Positions 26,650 through 35,181 of a stretch of 64,000 nucleotides of DNA are shown one piece after another. The stretch's first letter is position 1. Each line of letters begins with the position of its first letter. Origin of the DNA: Paenibacillus sp. SZ31 (lineage in GTDB: Bacteria > Bacillota > Bacilli > Paenibacillales > Paenibacillaceae); contig NZ_JABBEA010000003.1 in assembly GCF_012912005.1 (NCBI RefSeq), positions 372,001 through 436,000 of the forward strand. Direction: 5' to 3'. The notes under the pieces are model-generated. The model had not been told where the DNA came from and did no database searches. It was given only the letters and a program-made list of their open reading frames with translations. The translations under genes and the position numbers were made by a program.

Positions 26650-28051
26650 CGGAATAACCTCCATCCACGCCGAACGGATCGGCCGATTCATCGTGATCTT
26701 CCGGCTTCTCGACCGCAAACGGTCCTGCTTTGATCTCACGTACGAACAGGTATACCATCACGATTCCGAGAACCGTATACGCAGCGGTAAAAGCAATGGT
26801 CGAGAACAAGATCATTCCTGCGGATACATTCGGTGAGACCCCGGCTTCAGTTGTCATATAGCCGAATACTGTCCATGGCTGCCTTCCAACCTCGGTCATA
26901 ATCCAACCTGATGTATTGGCGATAAACGGCAGGGAGATGGCAAACACCATCAGACGCATAAACCACTTCCCAGCGACCTCCAGCTTCTTGCGCATGGCCA
27001 GAAACGTACCGTATAGCGCCAGTGCAATCATCAAACCACCCGCTGCAATCATGATGCGGAAACTCCAGAACGTTGTACGTACCGGCGGGATGTAGTCCCC
27101 CGGTCCATACGTCTGTTCATACTCAGCTTGAAGCTCCTTCATGCCTTTGACACTACCGGAGAACTTACTGTAGGACAGATAACTGAGCAATCCGGGGATT
27201 TTGATCTCGCCCGCATTCTCCTGTTTATCCGGATCAATAAAAGCGACCACCGTCCATGGTGCCGGATCTTCTGTCGTCGTCCATGTGCCCTCACTGGCTG
27301 CCATCTTCATCGGCTGTGTCTCCACCAGATATTGCGCCTGGAAGTGACCGGAGAAAGCAACGCCGAATGAAGAAACCAGAGCGATAATGATCGCAATATT
27401 AAACGATTTGCGGAAGATCTCTACATCCTGCTTTTTCATCAATTTGTAGGCACTGATACCCGTTACGACGAATGCCCCTGTCATCAATGCCCCAAAGATT
27501 GTATGTGGGAACTCAACGAGAAGCTGACCATTCGTGATGAGTGCAAAGAAATCATTCATCTCGGCTCGGCCGTTGTTAATCTCAAACCCGACGGGATGCT
27601 GCATAAACGAATTGGCCGCCAGAATCCACAGCGCGGAAAGGAATGTGCCAACGAACACTAGCCAGATACAAGCCAGATGCACTTTTTTGGACAAACGATC
27701 CCACCCGAATATCCACAATCCGATAAATGTAGACTCCATAAAAAACGCCAATAGGGCTTCAATAGCCAGTGGCGCACCGAACACATCCCCGACAAATCGG
27801 GAGTACTCTGACCAGTTCATACCGAACTGAAACTCTTGCAGAATACCTGTGACTACCCCGACGGCAAAGTTAATCAGGAACAGTTTGCCCCAGAACTTGG
27901 CCATCGTTTTGTAGATCTCCTTACCCTTAACAACGTACAACGTCTCCATAATCGCAACCAACAGCACAAGACCGATGGATAGCGGCACAAAAAAGAAATG
28001 GAAAATCGTTGTAAGTGCATATTGGATACGCGATAACATAATCGGATCCAT
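26636..28051 (-). CDS. cydA: Cytochrome bd ubiquinol/menaquinol oxidase subunit I
   Basis: A 471-residue heme-bearing subunit of cytochrome bd, similar in length to B. subtilis CydA (468). Visible conserved parts include the N-terminal RIQYALTTIFHFFFVPLSIGLV with the heme-ligand His, GFEINNGRAEMNDF (Q-loop side), GHFQAQYLVETQPMKMAA with a conserved His and Met, and NTSGWIMTEVGRQPWTVFGY near the C terminus. The Q loop is of the short, Gram-positive type. AAAGGGG precedes the ATG. First gene of cydABDC, behind two Rex-like operators. Confidence 0.96.
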   Translation of the reverse strand: MDPIMLSRIQYALTTIFHFFFVPLSIGLVLLVAIMETLYVVKGKEIYKTMAKFWGKLFLINFAVGVVTGILQEFQFGMNWSEYSRFVGDVFGAPLAIEALLAFFMESTFIGLWIFGWDRLSKKVHLACIWLVFVGTFLSALWILAANSFMQHPVGFEINNGRAEMNDFFALITNGQLLVEFPHTIFGALMTGAFVVTGISAYKLMKKQDVEIFRKSFNIAIIIALVSSFGVAFSGHFQAQYLVETQPMKMAASEGTWTTTEDPAPWTVVAFIDPDKQENAGEIKIPGLLSYLSYSKFSGSVKGMKELQAEYEQTYGPGDYIPPVRTTFWSFRIMIAAGGLMIALALYGTFLAMRKKLEVAGKWFMRLMVFAISLPFIANTSGWIMTEVGRQPWTVFGYMTTEAGVSPNVSAGMILFSTIAFTAAYTVLGIVMVYLFVREIKAGPFAVEKPEDHDESADPFGVDGGYSVVTK

Positions 28052-28165
28052 ACCGTTACCCCTTCTTTCTGTTCACTTCGCAGTATGCGTATCTGGCATT
28101 GAAGCTGCACCTTCGCTGTCTGTCCACCAAATACGTTGATGAACGTATTGTGCCAGATTACCTAT

Positions 28166-28194
28166 TTTATACATGTGAGAATTATCACAATCTA
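28166..28194 (-). promoter_or_regulatory. Putative cydA promoter
   Basis: TAGATT and TATAAA are separated by 17 bases. The spacer is almost entirely covered by the Rex-like palindrome at 28173-28190, so a bound repressor would exclude RNA polymerase. Confidence 0.55.
28173..28190. promoter_or_regulatory. Rex-type operator, proximal
   Basis: On the minus strand TTGTGA TAATTC TCACAT, against the Rex consensus TTGTGA-N6-TCACAA: one mismatch. Rex represses cydABCD in Bacillus when NADH/NAD is low. The match also resembles Crp/Fnr sites (TGTGA-N6-TCACA). Confidence 0.7.
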
Positions 28195-28212
28195 CGTGTT
28201 TAGAGCAAAAAA

Positions 28213-28230
28213 AAGTGATCCTGGTCACAC
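28213..28230. promoter_or_regulatory. Rex-type operator, distal
   Basis: AAGTGA TCCTGG TCACAC, a weaker palindrome (GTGA-N6-TCAC core intact) 40 bases upstream of the first, about four helical turns away. Multiple Rex sites upstream of cydA are known in B. subtilis. The rest of the gap to 28434 shows no other gene. Confidence 0.5.
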
Positions 28231-28434
28231 AAAAGATAAAAATTAGCCTATTACCACAGCTTGCCAACTTCATGTATTCATGGAAGATACTCATGTTTGG
28301 GACGGAATGCCCATATGTTAGTCTCAGGCATAACATGCGAAGTGCCGTGAGGGCTTTACATATGAAGTGAAAGCATGAAGCACATGCAGAGAGAATGACG
28401 CACCATAATTCAGTCAAGGTGAGGTGAACAATTT

Positions 28435-29727
28435 ATGGAAAATCCTGCGCCGTTACCTGATTCAGCCCCCGAAGTCGGCCCGGATGAGGCTACTACGGCA
28501 CAGCCCCCTGTCCGGTATGTTCTCTTCCCCCGCAAAGGAGGCTGGTCATCCTTTCCCTATCCCGATATTGCTGCGCTGCTGTCGATCGAGGGAGATGTCT
28601 ACTATGTCAGCAGCCTGACGCAAACAGAGGATGTACCTTCGGTCATCACCGTGATCTCCCTTCCTGAAGCCGAGCAGCTATTACTGGAACCACGAACCGT
28701 TGCGGTCGTTACCCATCCGTACTGGCTTATGGCTACAGCTTCGCTGGAGCCGGATCTATGTATTGTTCTGCTCCCTGAGCCTGCTGGAGATGAAGCAACT
28801 TCTCCGCTATGGGAAAGCAGTATTTCCAAACTGGTTGGCATCGCCGATCTGGTGGGTACCTCCTCCGAAACACGATATATGAAGCTGCTTTTCCAAGGTG
28901 TACGCGCTGTCTGGCTAGGCGGCGAAGATCCTACACCTGCGGGTACGATGCAAAAGGATGACCTCGAAGTCCCTCTCCGGGACTACGAACTGTTCTTCCT
29001 GCATGCGCTGCGGCAGATCCTGTCAGGAACGCTGGATAGCGTCACCCTGCTTCAATGCAGTGTACGTGCTGACTTCTACCGCCAGCTCCGATCCAAAGCA
29101 GGCGCCCATGAGACGATATCCTTTTTGCTGGCAGCCTATGAGTACTTGCTTGAAGATCCTAGGGCTATCCATTCACTGCAAGAAGCCTTCACCCATGCGG
29201 TCATGAATGGTCGCAGCGATTGCGTAGTCTCCCACTATCGCTTCCTGTCTGCCATCCATGCCCGGGCCGGGAAATTGGAGGACGCCCTGCTGGTGTACGG
29301 TATCAGTGCGAGCGACGAACAAGAACGACATCATTATGAACAGCTCTGCCGCTGGCTTGAAGCGGGAGAAGATCAACTTGTACGAGCGGAATTGCTACGT
29401 ATTAACGATGATTACGGAAACGCCTTGCGTATCCTGGACGAACTTGGCGGAGAAACGGCGAGACATTGGAAATTCCGCATCTATCAGGAGACTGGACGTG
29501 TGGAAGAGGCACTGGCTCTGGTGCATGCAATCGATATTCAGGATGATGCCAGTCGCCGGGATTATCAGCAATTATCCGGAAGTGCGCTGGCTCTGCGAGG
29601 AGAGCGACACGGAGCAGTCCGACATTTTCTCGAAACGGCACTGGAGGATGAAGATGCGCTCGCCCGGATTGTCGAACTGGAGCTGTTGGATCATGCTGTA
29701 CAGCAATTGCTTGGGGAGGTGCCATGA
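28435..29727 (+). CDS. Glycan-locus protein with degenerate glycosyltransferase-like N half and TPR-like C half
   Basis: A 430-residue soluble protein with no family I can name for certain. Residues about 30-160 have a Rossmann-like pattern reminiscent of the N-terminal half of GT-B/CgeB-type enzymes (VAVVTHPYWLMATASLEPDLCIVLL, LVGIADLVGTSSETRYMKLL) but lack a clear nucleotide-sugar site. Residues about 220-425 are helical repeats (LAAYEYLLEDPRAIHSLQEAF, ALLVYGISASDEQERHHYEQL, ALRILDELGGETARHWKFRIY) like TPRs. AGGTGAG precedes the ATG. Its stop overlaps the next GT2 gene (ATGA), so it is the first gene of a four-gene glycosylation operon and may serve as a partner or scaffold. Confidence 0.7.
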   Translation: MENPAPLPDSAPEVGPDEATTAQPPVRYVLFPRKGGWSSFPYPDIAALLSIEGDVYYVSSLTQTEDVPSVITVISLPEAEQLLLEPRTVAVVTHPYWLMATASLEPDLCIVLLPEPAGDEATSPLWESSISKLVGIADLVGTSSETRYMKLLFQGVRAVWLGGEDPTPAGTMQKDDLEVPLRDYELFFLHALRQILSGTLDSVTLLQCSVRADFYRQLRSKAGAHETISFLLAAYEYLLEDPRAIHSLQEAFTHAVMNGRSDCVVSHYRFLSAIHARAGKLEDALLVYGISASDEQERHHYEQLCRWLEAGEDQLVRAELLRINDDYGNALRILDELGGETARHWKFRIYQETGRVEEALALVHAIDIQDDASRRDYQQLSGSALALRGERHGAVRHFLETALEDEDALARIVELELLDHAVQQLLGEVP

Positions 29728-30716
29728 TGCTGGACCCGAAGAAGCGTAGACAACAGGTGAATGGGCCGATGGTGCACAGGGATATCCGAACCGAAACCAC
29801 TTACACGCCAACGGAAACAGTCGATCGGACACATACAGACGCATTGGGAAATGGCGATCACACGCCGGATCATGCACAACCAACGCCGAGCACTCGAAGC
29901 CAAATTCATCACTGGGGCGACGTACAAGGTCATGGAGAACAGGATGCTGTCACACAAGAGGAAACAAGTGTATTCAAGGAGCCCTTTTCCATTCGTCGGG
30001 TTCGCAAAAGCAAAGGCAACAAGCTGACCGCCATGCTCCAGGTTCGTAATGAACGTGGCCGATACCTTGAAGAGGTACTGCATGATCTGAGTGAGTTCGT
30101 GGATGAGATCGTGATTGTGGACGATGCAAGCACAGACGGAACCCCGGACATATGCAAAGCCTATCCGAAGGTGGTCCGGCTGGAGGTATTGGAGAAACCG
30201 CTGTTCGCCGAGGAATGGCGGCTTCGCAACACCTTATGGCAAGCGGCTGCGGGAACACGTCCCGACTGGTTGCTCTCGGTTGATGCGGATGAGCTATACA
30301 GCATAGAGGCCAAGAAAGCCATACGCACTCTGATTAATCAGGAGTATGCGGACTGGTTTGCATTTCGTTTCTACGATATGTGGGGTGGCCGGACCCACTA
30401 CCGGGAAGATGATCTCTGGTGTCTGCATAAACGGCATACCGCTTCACTTGTACGGTATATGCCTGGATATCCTTATTTTTATCCACAGCAGAATCATCAC
30501 GTCCCCCGCCTTCCCTTGTCCTGCACTGTATTGCCTGGGATCAGCACGGAATTGAAGGTTCAGCATCTCGGTTGGGCCGGCAGCCTGGAGGATCGGGTTC
30601 GTAAATATTTGCGTTACAAACGTATTGATCCTAGCGGTGAGTGGGGCAATCTTGCACATTACGAGTCGATCCTCGATCCGGAACCTCGGCTTCTTCCCTG
30701 GAAGGAGGGACAGTGA
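29724..30716 (+). CDS. Glycosyltransferase family 2
   Basis: A 330-residue GT-A enzyme. After about 85 polar, probably disordered residues the GT2 domain begins LTAMLQVRNERGRYLEEVL, with the nucleotide site VDDASTDGTPDICK and the metal-binding DADE in WLLSVDADELYS (about residue 190). A conserved-looking HLGWAGSLEDRVRKYLRYKRID near the C terminus resembles GT2 enzymes that act on protein or cell-surface acceptors. Overlaps the genes on both sides or nearly so, indicating one operon with the TPR protein, the GT4 enzyme and the methyltransferase. Confidence 0.88.
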   Translation: MMLDPKKRRQQVNGPMVHRDIRTETTYTPTETVDRTHTDALGNGDHTPDHAQPTPSTRSQIHHWGDVQGHGEQDAVTQEETSVFKEPFSIRRVRKSKGNKLTAMLQVRNERGRYLEEVLHDLSEFVDEIVIVDDASTDGTPDICKAYPKVVRLEVLEKPLFAEEWRLRNTLWQAAAGTRPDWLLSVDADELYSIEAKKAIRTLINQEYADWFAFRFYDMWGGRTHYREDDLWCLHKRHTASLVRYMPGYPYFYPQQNHHVPRLPLSCTVLPGISTELKVQHLGWAGSLEDRVRKYLRYKRIDPSGEWGNLAHYESILDPEPRLLPWKEGQ

Positions 30717-30717
30717 C

Positions 30718-32103
30718 ATGGGCGTGGTGAGTATTCTGACGCATAGCTTTACCGATGGGTACAATCGGGAATTTGGCCGGGTATTTGGCGGTGGACTGGA
30801 GCGCTACATTCTGGATCTGTGCAGTGTCATCCGTGGGCTCGGGCATATTCCCGAGGTTCATCAGCTCTCTTATTTTGAAGCGTTTCAGACGCGGACGGAG
30901 CAGATTGATGTATTTGGCTATGCGTATGACATGAACGATGTGCCTGAAGCCTTTGACCGGATGGCCGCCGCGGCGCGCGGCCCTGTGATCTATGCGAGCT
31001 GTCTGTGGCAACCCATCACCTACAAACCCGGCAGTCTTGGCATCTGTCACGGCATTAACTGGGATCGTCCCGGACTGCCACTGGACACCAAACAACAAGT
31101 AGCAGAACACATTCAGCTGGCTTTGGATGGACTTGTGCGCATCGTGTCTGTGGATTCCCATTTCCAGACCTTTTGCCGGGCCGCTTGCACCTATACCGAC
31201 CCAAGGCAGGTTGTCCTGATTCCCAATGCAGTGGATACGTCCTATTTCACACCAGCCCCGCCAACGCGGACCTTAGAGCAGGAACAGGAAGACGAATGGC
31301 TTGCTGCATGGAAGACCGATCTGGCGAGTCATGAGGAGAAGGCTGATGCAGTTATATCAGGGGTGCAAGCTGTAGAGAGCAAGGGTGGAGCAGGTGGTGA
31401 TGGAACGAATAGAGGTAGGGCTAACGATATTCTAATAGAAGCAGATGCTGACTACCAGATTAATGGTCCAATTCGGGGACAGGTTGAAAAGAAAGCTGTG
31501 GATGTAAGTTTGACCCCTCCCCGCCCAATTCGCATTATATATCCGCGCCGCATCAGCATGGAACGCGGCATTATTCCGATGATGCTGGCAGCAGATAAGC
31601 TATTGGGTGCTTTTCCGGATCTGGAGATTGAATTTGCCGGGGAACTGGTCGAAGGCAGTACGGTGGGGAGAGCCTTTCGTTATTGGCATCGTACTCATCC
31701 ACATGCAGCGAGAATTAACCAGCGCACGTATGATTTCCGGGATATTCGGGAGGCCTACCATCAGGCAGATATCGCCGTAATTCCAACCGTGTTCTCAGAG
31801 GGCACCTCCTATGCCTGTCTGGAAGCGATGAGTTGTGGTCTTCCGGTGATTGCCTCCAATGTTGGCGGATTGAATGATCTGATTCAGGACGGGTTTAATG
31901 GGCTGCTCGTACCTCCTGGCGAGCAGGAACTCACCGCCGCACTGGTACGTCTCGTTCAGGACCGGGCCGAGCGAGAACGACTGGGAATCTATGCGCGCGA
32001 GACTGCACTGTCCTATGATCTTGCCAGGTGGCGGAGCCGGTGGGGCACGGTGTTGGAATCTTTTTTGGCAGAGACAGGATTAAAGGAGGGAATTCGGGGA
32101 TGA
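30718..32103 (+). CDS. Glycosyltransferase family 4 (GT-B fold)
   Basis: A 461-residue GT-B enzyme. The N-terminal domain contains FGGGLERYILDLCSVIRGLGH; the C-terminal GT1-type domain has YPRRISMERGIIPMMLAADKLL, the donor-site EGTSYACLEAMSCGLPVIASNVGG and DGFNGLLVPPGEQ, the classic E-x7-E region. An insertion of about 80 polar residues (around 195-270, with GGAGGDGTNRG) separates the domains. AAGGAGGG precedes the ATG, one base after the GT2 stop. Probably adds a hexose or deoxyhexose to the glycan made by this locus; donor unknown. Confidence 0.9.
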   Translation: MGVVSILTHSFTDGYNREFGRVFGGGLERYILDLCSVIRGLGHIPEVHQLSYFEAFQTRTEQIDVFGYAYDMNDVPEAFDRMAAAARGPVIYASCLWQPITYKPGSLGICHGINWDRPGLPLDTKQQVAEHIQLALDGLVRIVSVDSHFQTFCRAACTYTDPRQVVLIPNAVDTSYFTPAPPTRTLEQEQEDEWLAAWKTDLASHEEKADAVISGVQAVESKGGAGGDGTNRGRANDILIEADADYQINGPIRGQVEKKAVDVSLTPPRPIRIIYPRRISMERGIIPMMLAADKLLGAFPDLEIEFAGELVEGSTVGRAFRYWHRTHPHAARINQRTYDFRDIREAYHQADIAVIPTVFSEGTSYACLEAMSCGLPVIASNVGGLNDLIQDGFNGLLVPPGEQELTAALVRLVQDRAERERLGIYARETALSYDLARWRSRWGTVLESFLAETGLKEGIRG

Positions 32104-32771
32104 TGGATACGCCCAAGGCAACGGAATTCATGGAATCAAGATACATCCGGCAAAGTGACCCTAAAACGGACACATTGGTCTTCCCGCTGCATCCGGCATG
32201 GTGGAGCCGTCCCTACGAATATGAATGGGCCCGGCGGTTTGCACGTCCGGACGATGTGGTCCTTGATGCAGCCTGCGGCATCTCCCATCCGTTCAAATTC
32301 TGGCTTGCAGAGAACTGCCGCGAGGTTCACGCCTGCGACTGGGATGAACGCATTTTGTCTGAAGAGGCGATCCGACTGGATATTGTTTCTGACTTTGGCG
32401 AGCAAGCCGCCCAGGATCTGCCGGATTCAAGTCTCGCCCGATTGCACCGTGCACAGGCTAATCTGGCCCAGCTTCCGTATGAGTCCGGCAAGTTCGACCG
32501 GGTGTTCTGTATCTCCGTATTGGAACATCTGGATACAGGCACAATGCTGCGGGCTTTTCGTGAATTCGCGCGAGTGCTGAAGCCCAACGGACAGTTGATC
32601 GCTACCTTCGATGTGCCCGAGATGCGGCCGGATCTGCTAGAGACGATCATGGCTGTCACTGGATTAACCATTGAAGATAAGCTGAATGTGGAAGAGCCAG
32701 ATGATGCCATCTGGTCTGATATGTATGGCACGCCGATTCGCTGTTTTCGTGCAGTGATATGCAAAGGTTGA
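32100..32771 (+). CDS. SAM-dependent methyltransferase, class I
   Basis: A 223-residue methyltransferase. The SAM-binding motif I is VVLDAACGISHPFKFWLAE, the acidic loop EVHACDWDERIL and motif RVFCISVLEHLDTG follow, then LKPNGQLIATFDV. The start overlaps the GT4 stop (ATGA) with AAAGGAGGG upstream, so it is the last gene of the operon. Given its neighbours it most likely methylates a sugar of the glycan (O-methylation), as in several spore or flagellar glycan loci; this is inference from position. Confidence 0.85.
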   Translation: MMDTPKATEFMESRYIRQSDPKTDTLVFPLHPAWWSRPYEYEWARRFARPDDVVLDAACGISHPFKFWLAENCREVHACDWDERILSEEAIRLDIVSDFGEQAAQDLPDSSLARLHRAQANLAQLPYESGKFDRVFCISVLEHLDTGTMLRAFREFARVLKPNGQLIATFDVPEMRPDLLETIMAVTGLTIEDKLNVEEPDDAIWSDMYGTPIRCFRAVICKG

Positions 32772-32837
32772 GACGAATTGGGCCGCATTGAGTTAAGTGC
32801 AGAGTGGAAGTTGAGGGCATGAAGGCTCGACTCATTG

Positions 32838-32897
32838 GCAACGGAACAATGTACGGTTCGGGAAATAATCCGATTACCGGCAGCTCCGTTGCTTTTG
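32838..32897 (+). terminator. Possible terminator after the glycosylation operon
   Basis: GCAACGGA and TCCGTTGC pair, with an inner GTTCGG/CCGATT stem, followed by TTTTG. The arms are far apart and the T-run short, so this is only moderately supported. The gap 32772-32993 holds no other feature. Confidence 0.45.
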
Positions 32898-32993
32898 TAC
32901 TTTCAATGGAGGTCCTATTGCGGGAATATGTGAGTGATATATAGGGATTGGGGAACTAGAGATGAAAGACAGAGATTAAAGATTAAAGAAAAA

Positions 32994-35090
32994 TTATAGG
33001 TGTACCAGTAGCATGTTGCACTGGTTGGTGTACTCTTTGGCAGAGGCTGCGCCGGGTGTTGTCAGGCGCAGCAAGGTTTGCAAGCCCGGCGCGATCGCAG
33101 TCGCCGGGCGACCTGTGGCGGCAGGTTGCCGCGCAGTGAGTTGGGCTGAATCAGCCCATTCACGCGCCAGGTTCTGCCGCCCGGCGAGCAGCGCGAGCGT
33201 GCCCGCGAGGAGCGCGTGAGCGGTGCGCTCCGGGGCGGGCACTTCGTCCGCGAAGGGCTGTTGCGCGCCGTCAGGCGTGCCACATAGCGCCAGCAGCCCT
33301 TCGCGGACGCTCGCGGGTGCGCGCAGCAACCCGCAGCGTGCCGCAGGCGGAAGCGCTGCGAGCAACGCCAGCGCGCCGCGGGGCGGCAGGGCCTGCAACA
33401 GGCGCAGCCATGCGGCCCAGGCGCCAACGCTGGCGAGCGCTTGCGCAGCGGCGAGCACGCCGCCAGGCGCAGGCGGGCCGCAGGCAGGTGCGCGGCGCGG
33501 CGAGCCGCAGGCAGGTGCGCGGCGCGGCGAGCCGCCGGGCATGGCGCCGCGGGGCGGGCTTCCGCAGCTGCTGCGCGCCAAGGCGTTGCTGCCGGCCGTG
33601 GCCCCGCGCTGCAGCAACGCCTCGGCGGCGTGCGCCGCTGCGGGCAGCGCTGGCGCATGGCGATCCGCCGCTCGGGCGTTGTGCCCGCCTGGCTGCTTGT
33701 GGCCCAGCGCCCACAGCGCGAGCGCCGCCTCTGGCCCGTGCTGCGCATGCGCCGCCCAGGGCTGCAAAGCCGCCCGAGCCGTGGCGTCTTCGCCCAGCTG
33801 GGCAAGCGCAAGCCCGGCGGCCAGCGGCTGTGCCCGCAGCGGGGCAGCAAGTGCTGCCGCATAGCGCAGCAGCCACTCCGGCCGATGCGCAGCCAGCGCG
33901 GCCGCGATCAGCGCTTGCCATGCCGCAGGCGGCAAGCTTCCCCGGGCGGCTGCGCTGGCGATGGCCTGCGGCCGCCCGGTGGCTGCGGCTAGCAACAGCA
34001 GCCGCTGCCATGCAGGCAAGCTGCCGGGCTGCATGCTCAGCGCCGCTATGTACGCGGCTTCTGCCTCTGCCCAGCGACCAGCCCGCTCATGTGCCATGCC
34101 TTCCAGTGTTAGGCTGCGATAGGTTCCAGCACCAGAAACTGATGTATACCTGCTGGCCGTGGAAGCAGCGGATCTAGCCTGTTTTAACCAGTCCAAGGCT
34201 ACATCCTCTCTCCCTTGATCCAGTTCAAGTACAGCACCAAGCTCCAACAAATCCGGAAAATCCTCATACACGGGCGCCCATGCTTCCACCACAGCAAGCG
34301 CCCTCTCCGGGCTACCACTCTCTCGCCAAGCGTAAGCTGTTTTCAGTACCAGATCCGAGTGATATCCGCACTCCGGTGTAAGTTGTGCCAATAATGGGTG
34401 CAACAATCGGAGTGCTTCATCATACTTCGCTTGCTGAAACCATTCGGCAGCCAGAGCATATAACAACTCCGGTTGGTCGCCCTCCTGATTTAACGCGGAA
34501 CGAATCAACTGCATATTTCGTGCACCTTTATTTTTGGTAGTAATCACCTGCTCCAGGTATCCGTAATGAATAACCTCAAGGCCAGAATGAAGCACACTTT
34601 GCGGAGCCAGTGCCATGATGGAAGAAGCAATTTCTTCATGAATTCTGCCCTGAAAAGCAATTCGGGGATCATTTCGGAACAAACGACACACCGCATCTGT
34701 CACACGCTCTTCACCGGACACACCCAGCAGACTTGTGACCTGTATCCAGTATCCCCACACGTCATCCCTACTTGCCGCTAACAACCGCATGAGTTCTGTA
34801 TTCATCTGAGGGGTCTGTACCCATACCTCATCCGCATCAAGCACCAGAATCCACGGTTTCGTAGCAGCGGCCAGTGACAGATTACGGGCTTCACTGAAAT
34901 CTCCGTTCCATTCCGTACGAATTACAACGGCACCATGGAGACGCGCAATTTCAGTTGTATCGTCTACCGATCCTGTATCCACGACGATGATCTCATCCAC
35001 AACATCCCTAGCTGCGTTCAGGCACCGCTGGAGTGGCACGGCTTCATCCTTCACGATCATGCACAAGCTGATACCTGTACTCACATTCAT
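32994..35090 (-). CDS. GT2-TPR glycosyltransferase with extremely GC-rich, Ala-rich C-terminal half
   Basis: A 698-residue protein: GT2 domain (residues about 5-110: ISLCMIVKDEAVPLQRCL, VVDTGSVDDTTEIA, LDADEVW) then TPR-like helices. This is the SunS-like GT2-TPR architecture seen in peptide/protein glycosyltransferases. From about residue 350 to 677 the coding DNA becomes extremely GC-rich, encoding mostly Ala, Leu, Arg and Pro; reading frames stay open on both strands there. A 27-base tandem duplication lies inside. The N-terminal 330 residues have normal composition. The ATG used is one of several near-equivalent starts at the same place. Faces the + strand operon. Confidence 0.78.
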   Translation of the reverse strand: MNVSTGISLCMIVKDEAVPLQRCLNAARDVVDEIIVVDTGSVDDTTEIARLHGAVVIRTEWNGDFSEARNLSLAAATKPWILVLDADEVWVQTPQMNTELMRLLAASRDDVWGYWIQVTSLLGVSGEERVTDAVCRLFRNDPRIAFQGRIHEEIASSIMALAPQSVLHSGLEVIHYGYLEQVITTKNKGARNMQLIRSALNQEGDQPELLYALAAEWFQQAKYDEALRLLHPLLAQLTPECGYHSDLVLKTAYAWRESGSPERALAVVEAWAPVYEDFPDLLELGAVLELDQGREDVALDWLKQARSAASTASRYTSVSGAGTYRSLTLEGMAHERAGRWAEAEAAYIAALSMQPGSLPAWQRLLLLAAATGRPQAIASAAARGSLPPAAWQALIAAALAAHRPEWLLRYAAALAAPLRAQPLAAGLALAQLGEDATARAALQPWAAHAQHGPEAALALWALGHKQPGGHNARAADRHAPALPAAAHAAEALLQRGATAGSNALARSSCGSPPRGAMPGGSPRRAPACGSPRRAPACGPPAPGGVLAAAQALASVGAWAAWLRLLQALPPRGALALLAALPPAARCGLLRAPASVREGLLALCGTPDGAQQPFADEVPAPERTAHALLAGTLALLAGRQNLAREWADSAQLTARQPAATGRPATAIAPGLQTLLRLTTPGAASAKEYTNQCNMLLVHL
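33477..33530. repeat. 27-base perfect tandem duplication within the GC-rich gene
   Basis: Two identical 27-base units (33477-33503 and 33504-33530) beginning GCCGCAGGCAGG, coding in frame for a repeated RRAPACGSP peptide. Being a multiple of three, it does not shift the frame. Confidence 0.9.
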
Positions 35091-35181
35091 CACCACCCTC
35101 ATCAACGGAGTTCAGTCCCATCCAGTACGCATCTGTAATCCTTTAGCTCCTGCACCTACCTTATACCGCTTAGCTCTCGAA

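Noticed and set aside
33062..34177. Several overlapping open frames on both strands in the GC-rich segment
   Set aside because: High GC removes stop codons from all frames. Only the minus-strand frame continues a GT2-TPR domain and keeps helix rhythm, so the others are not called.
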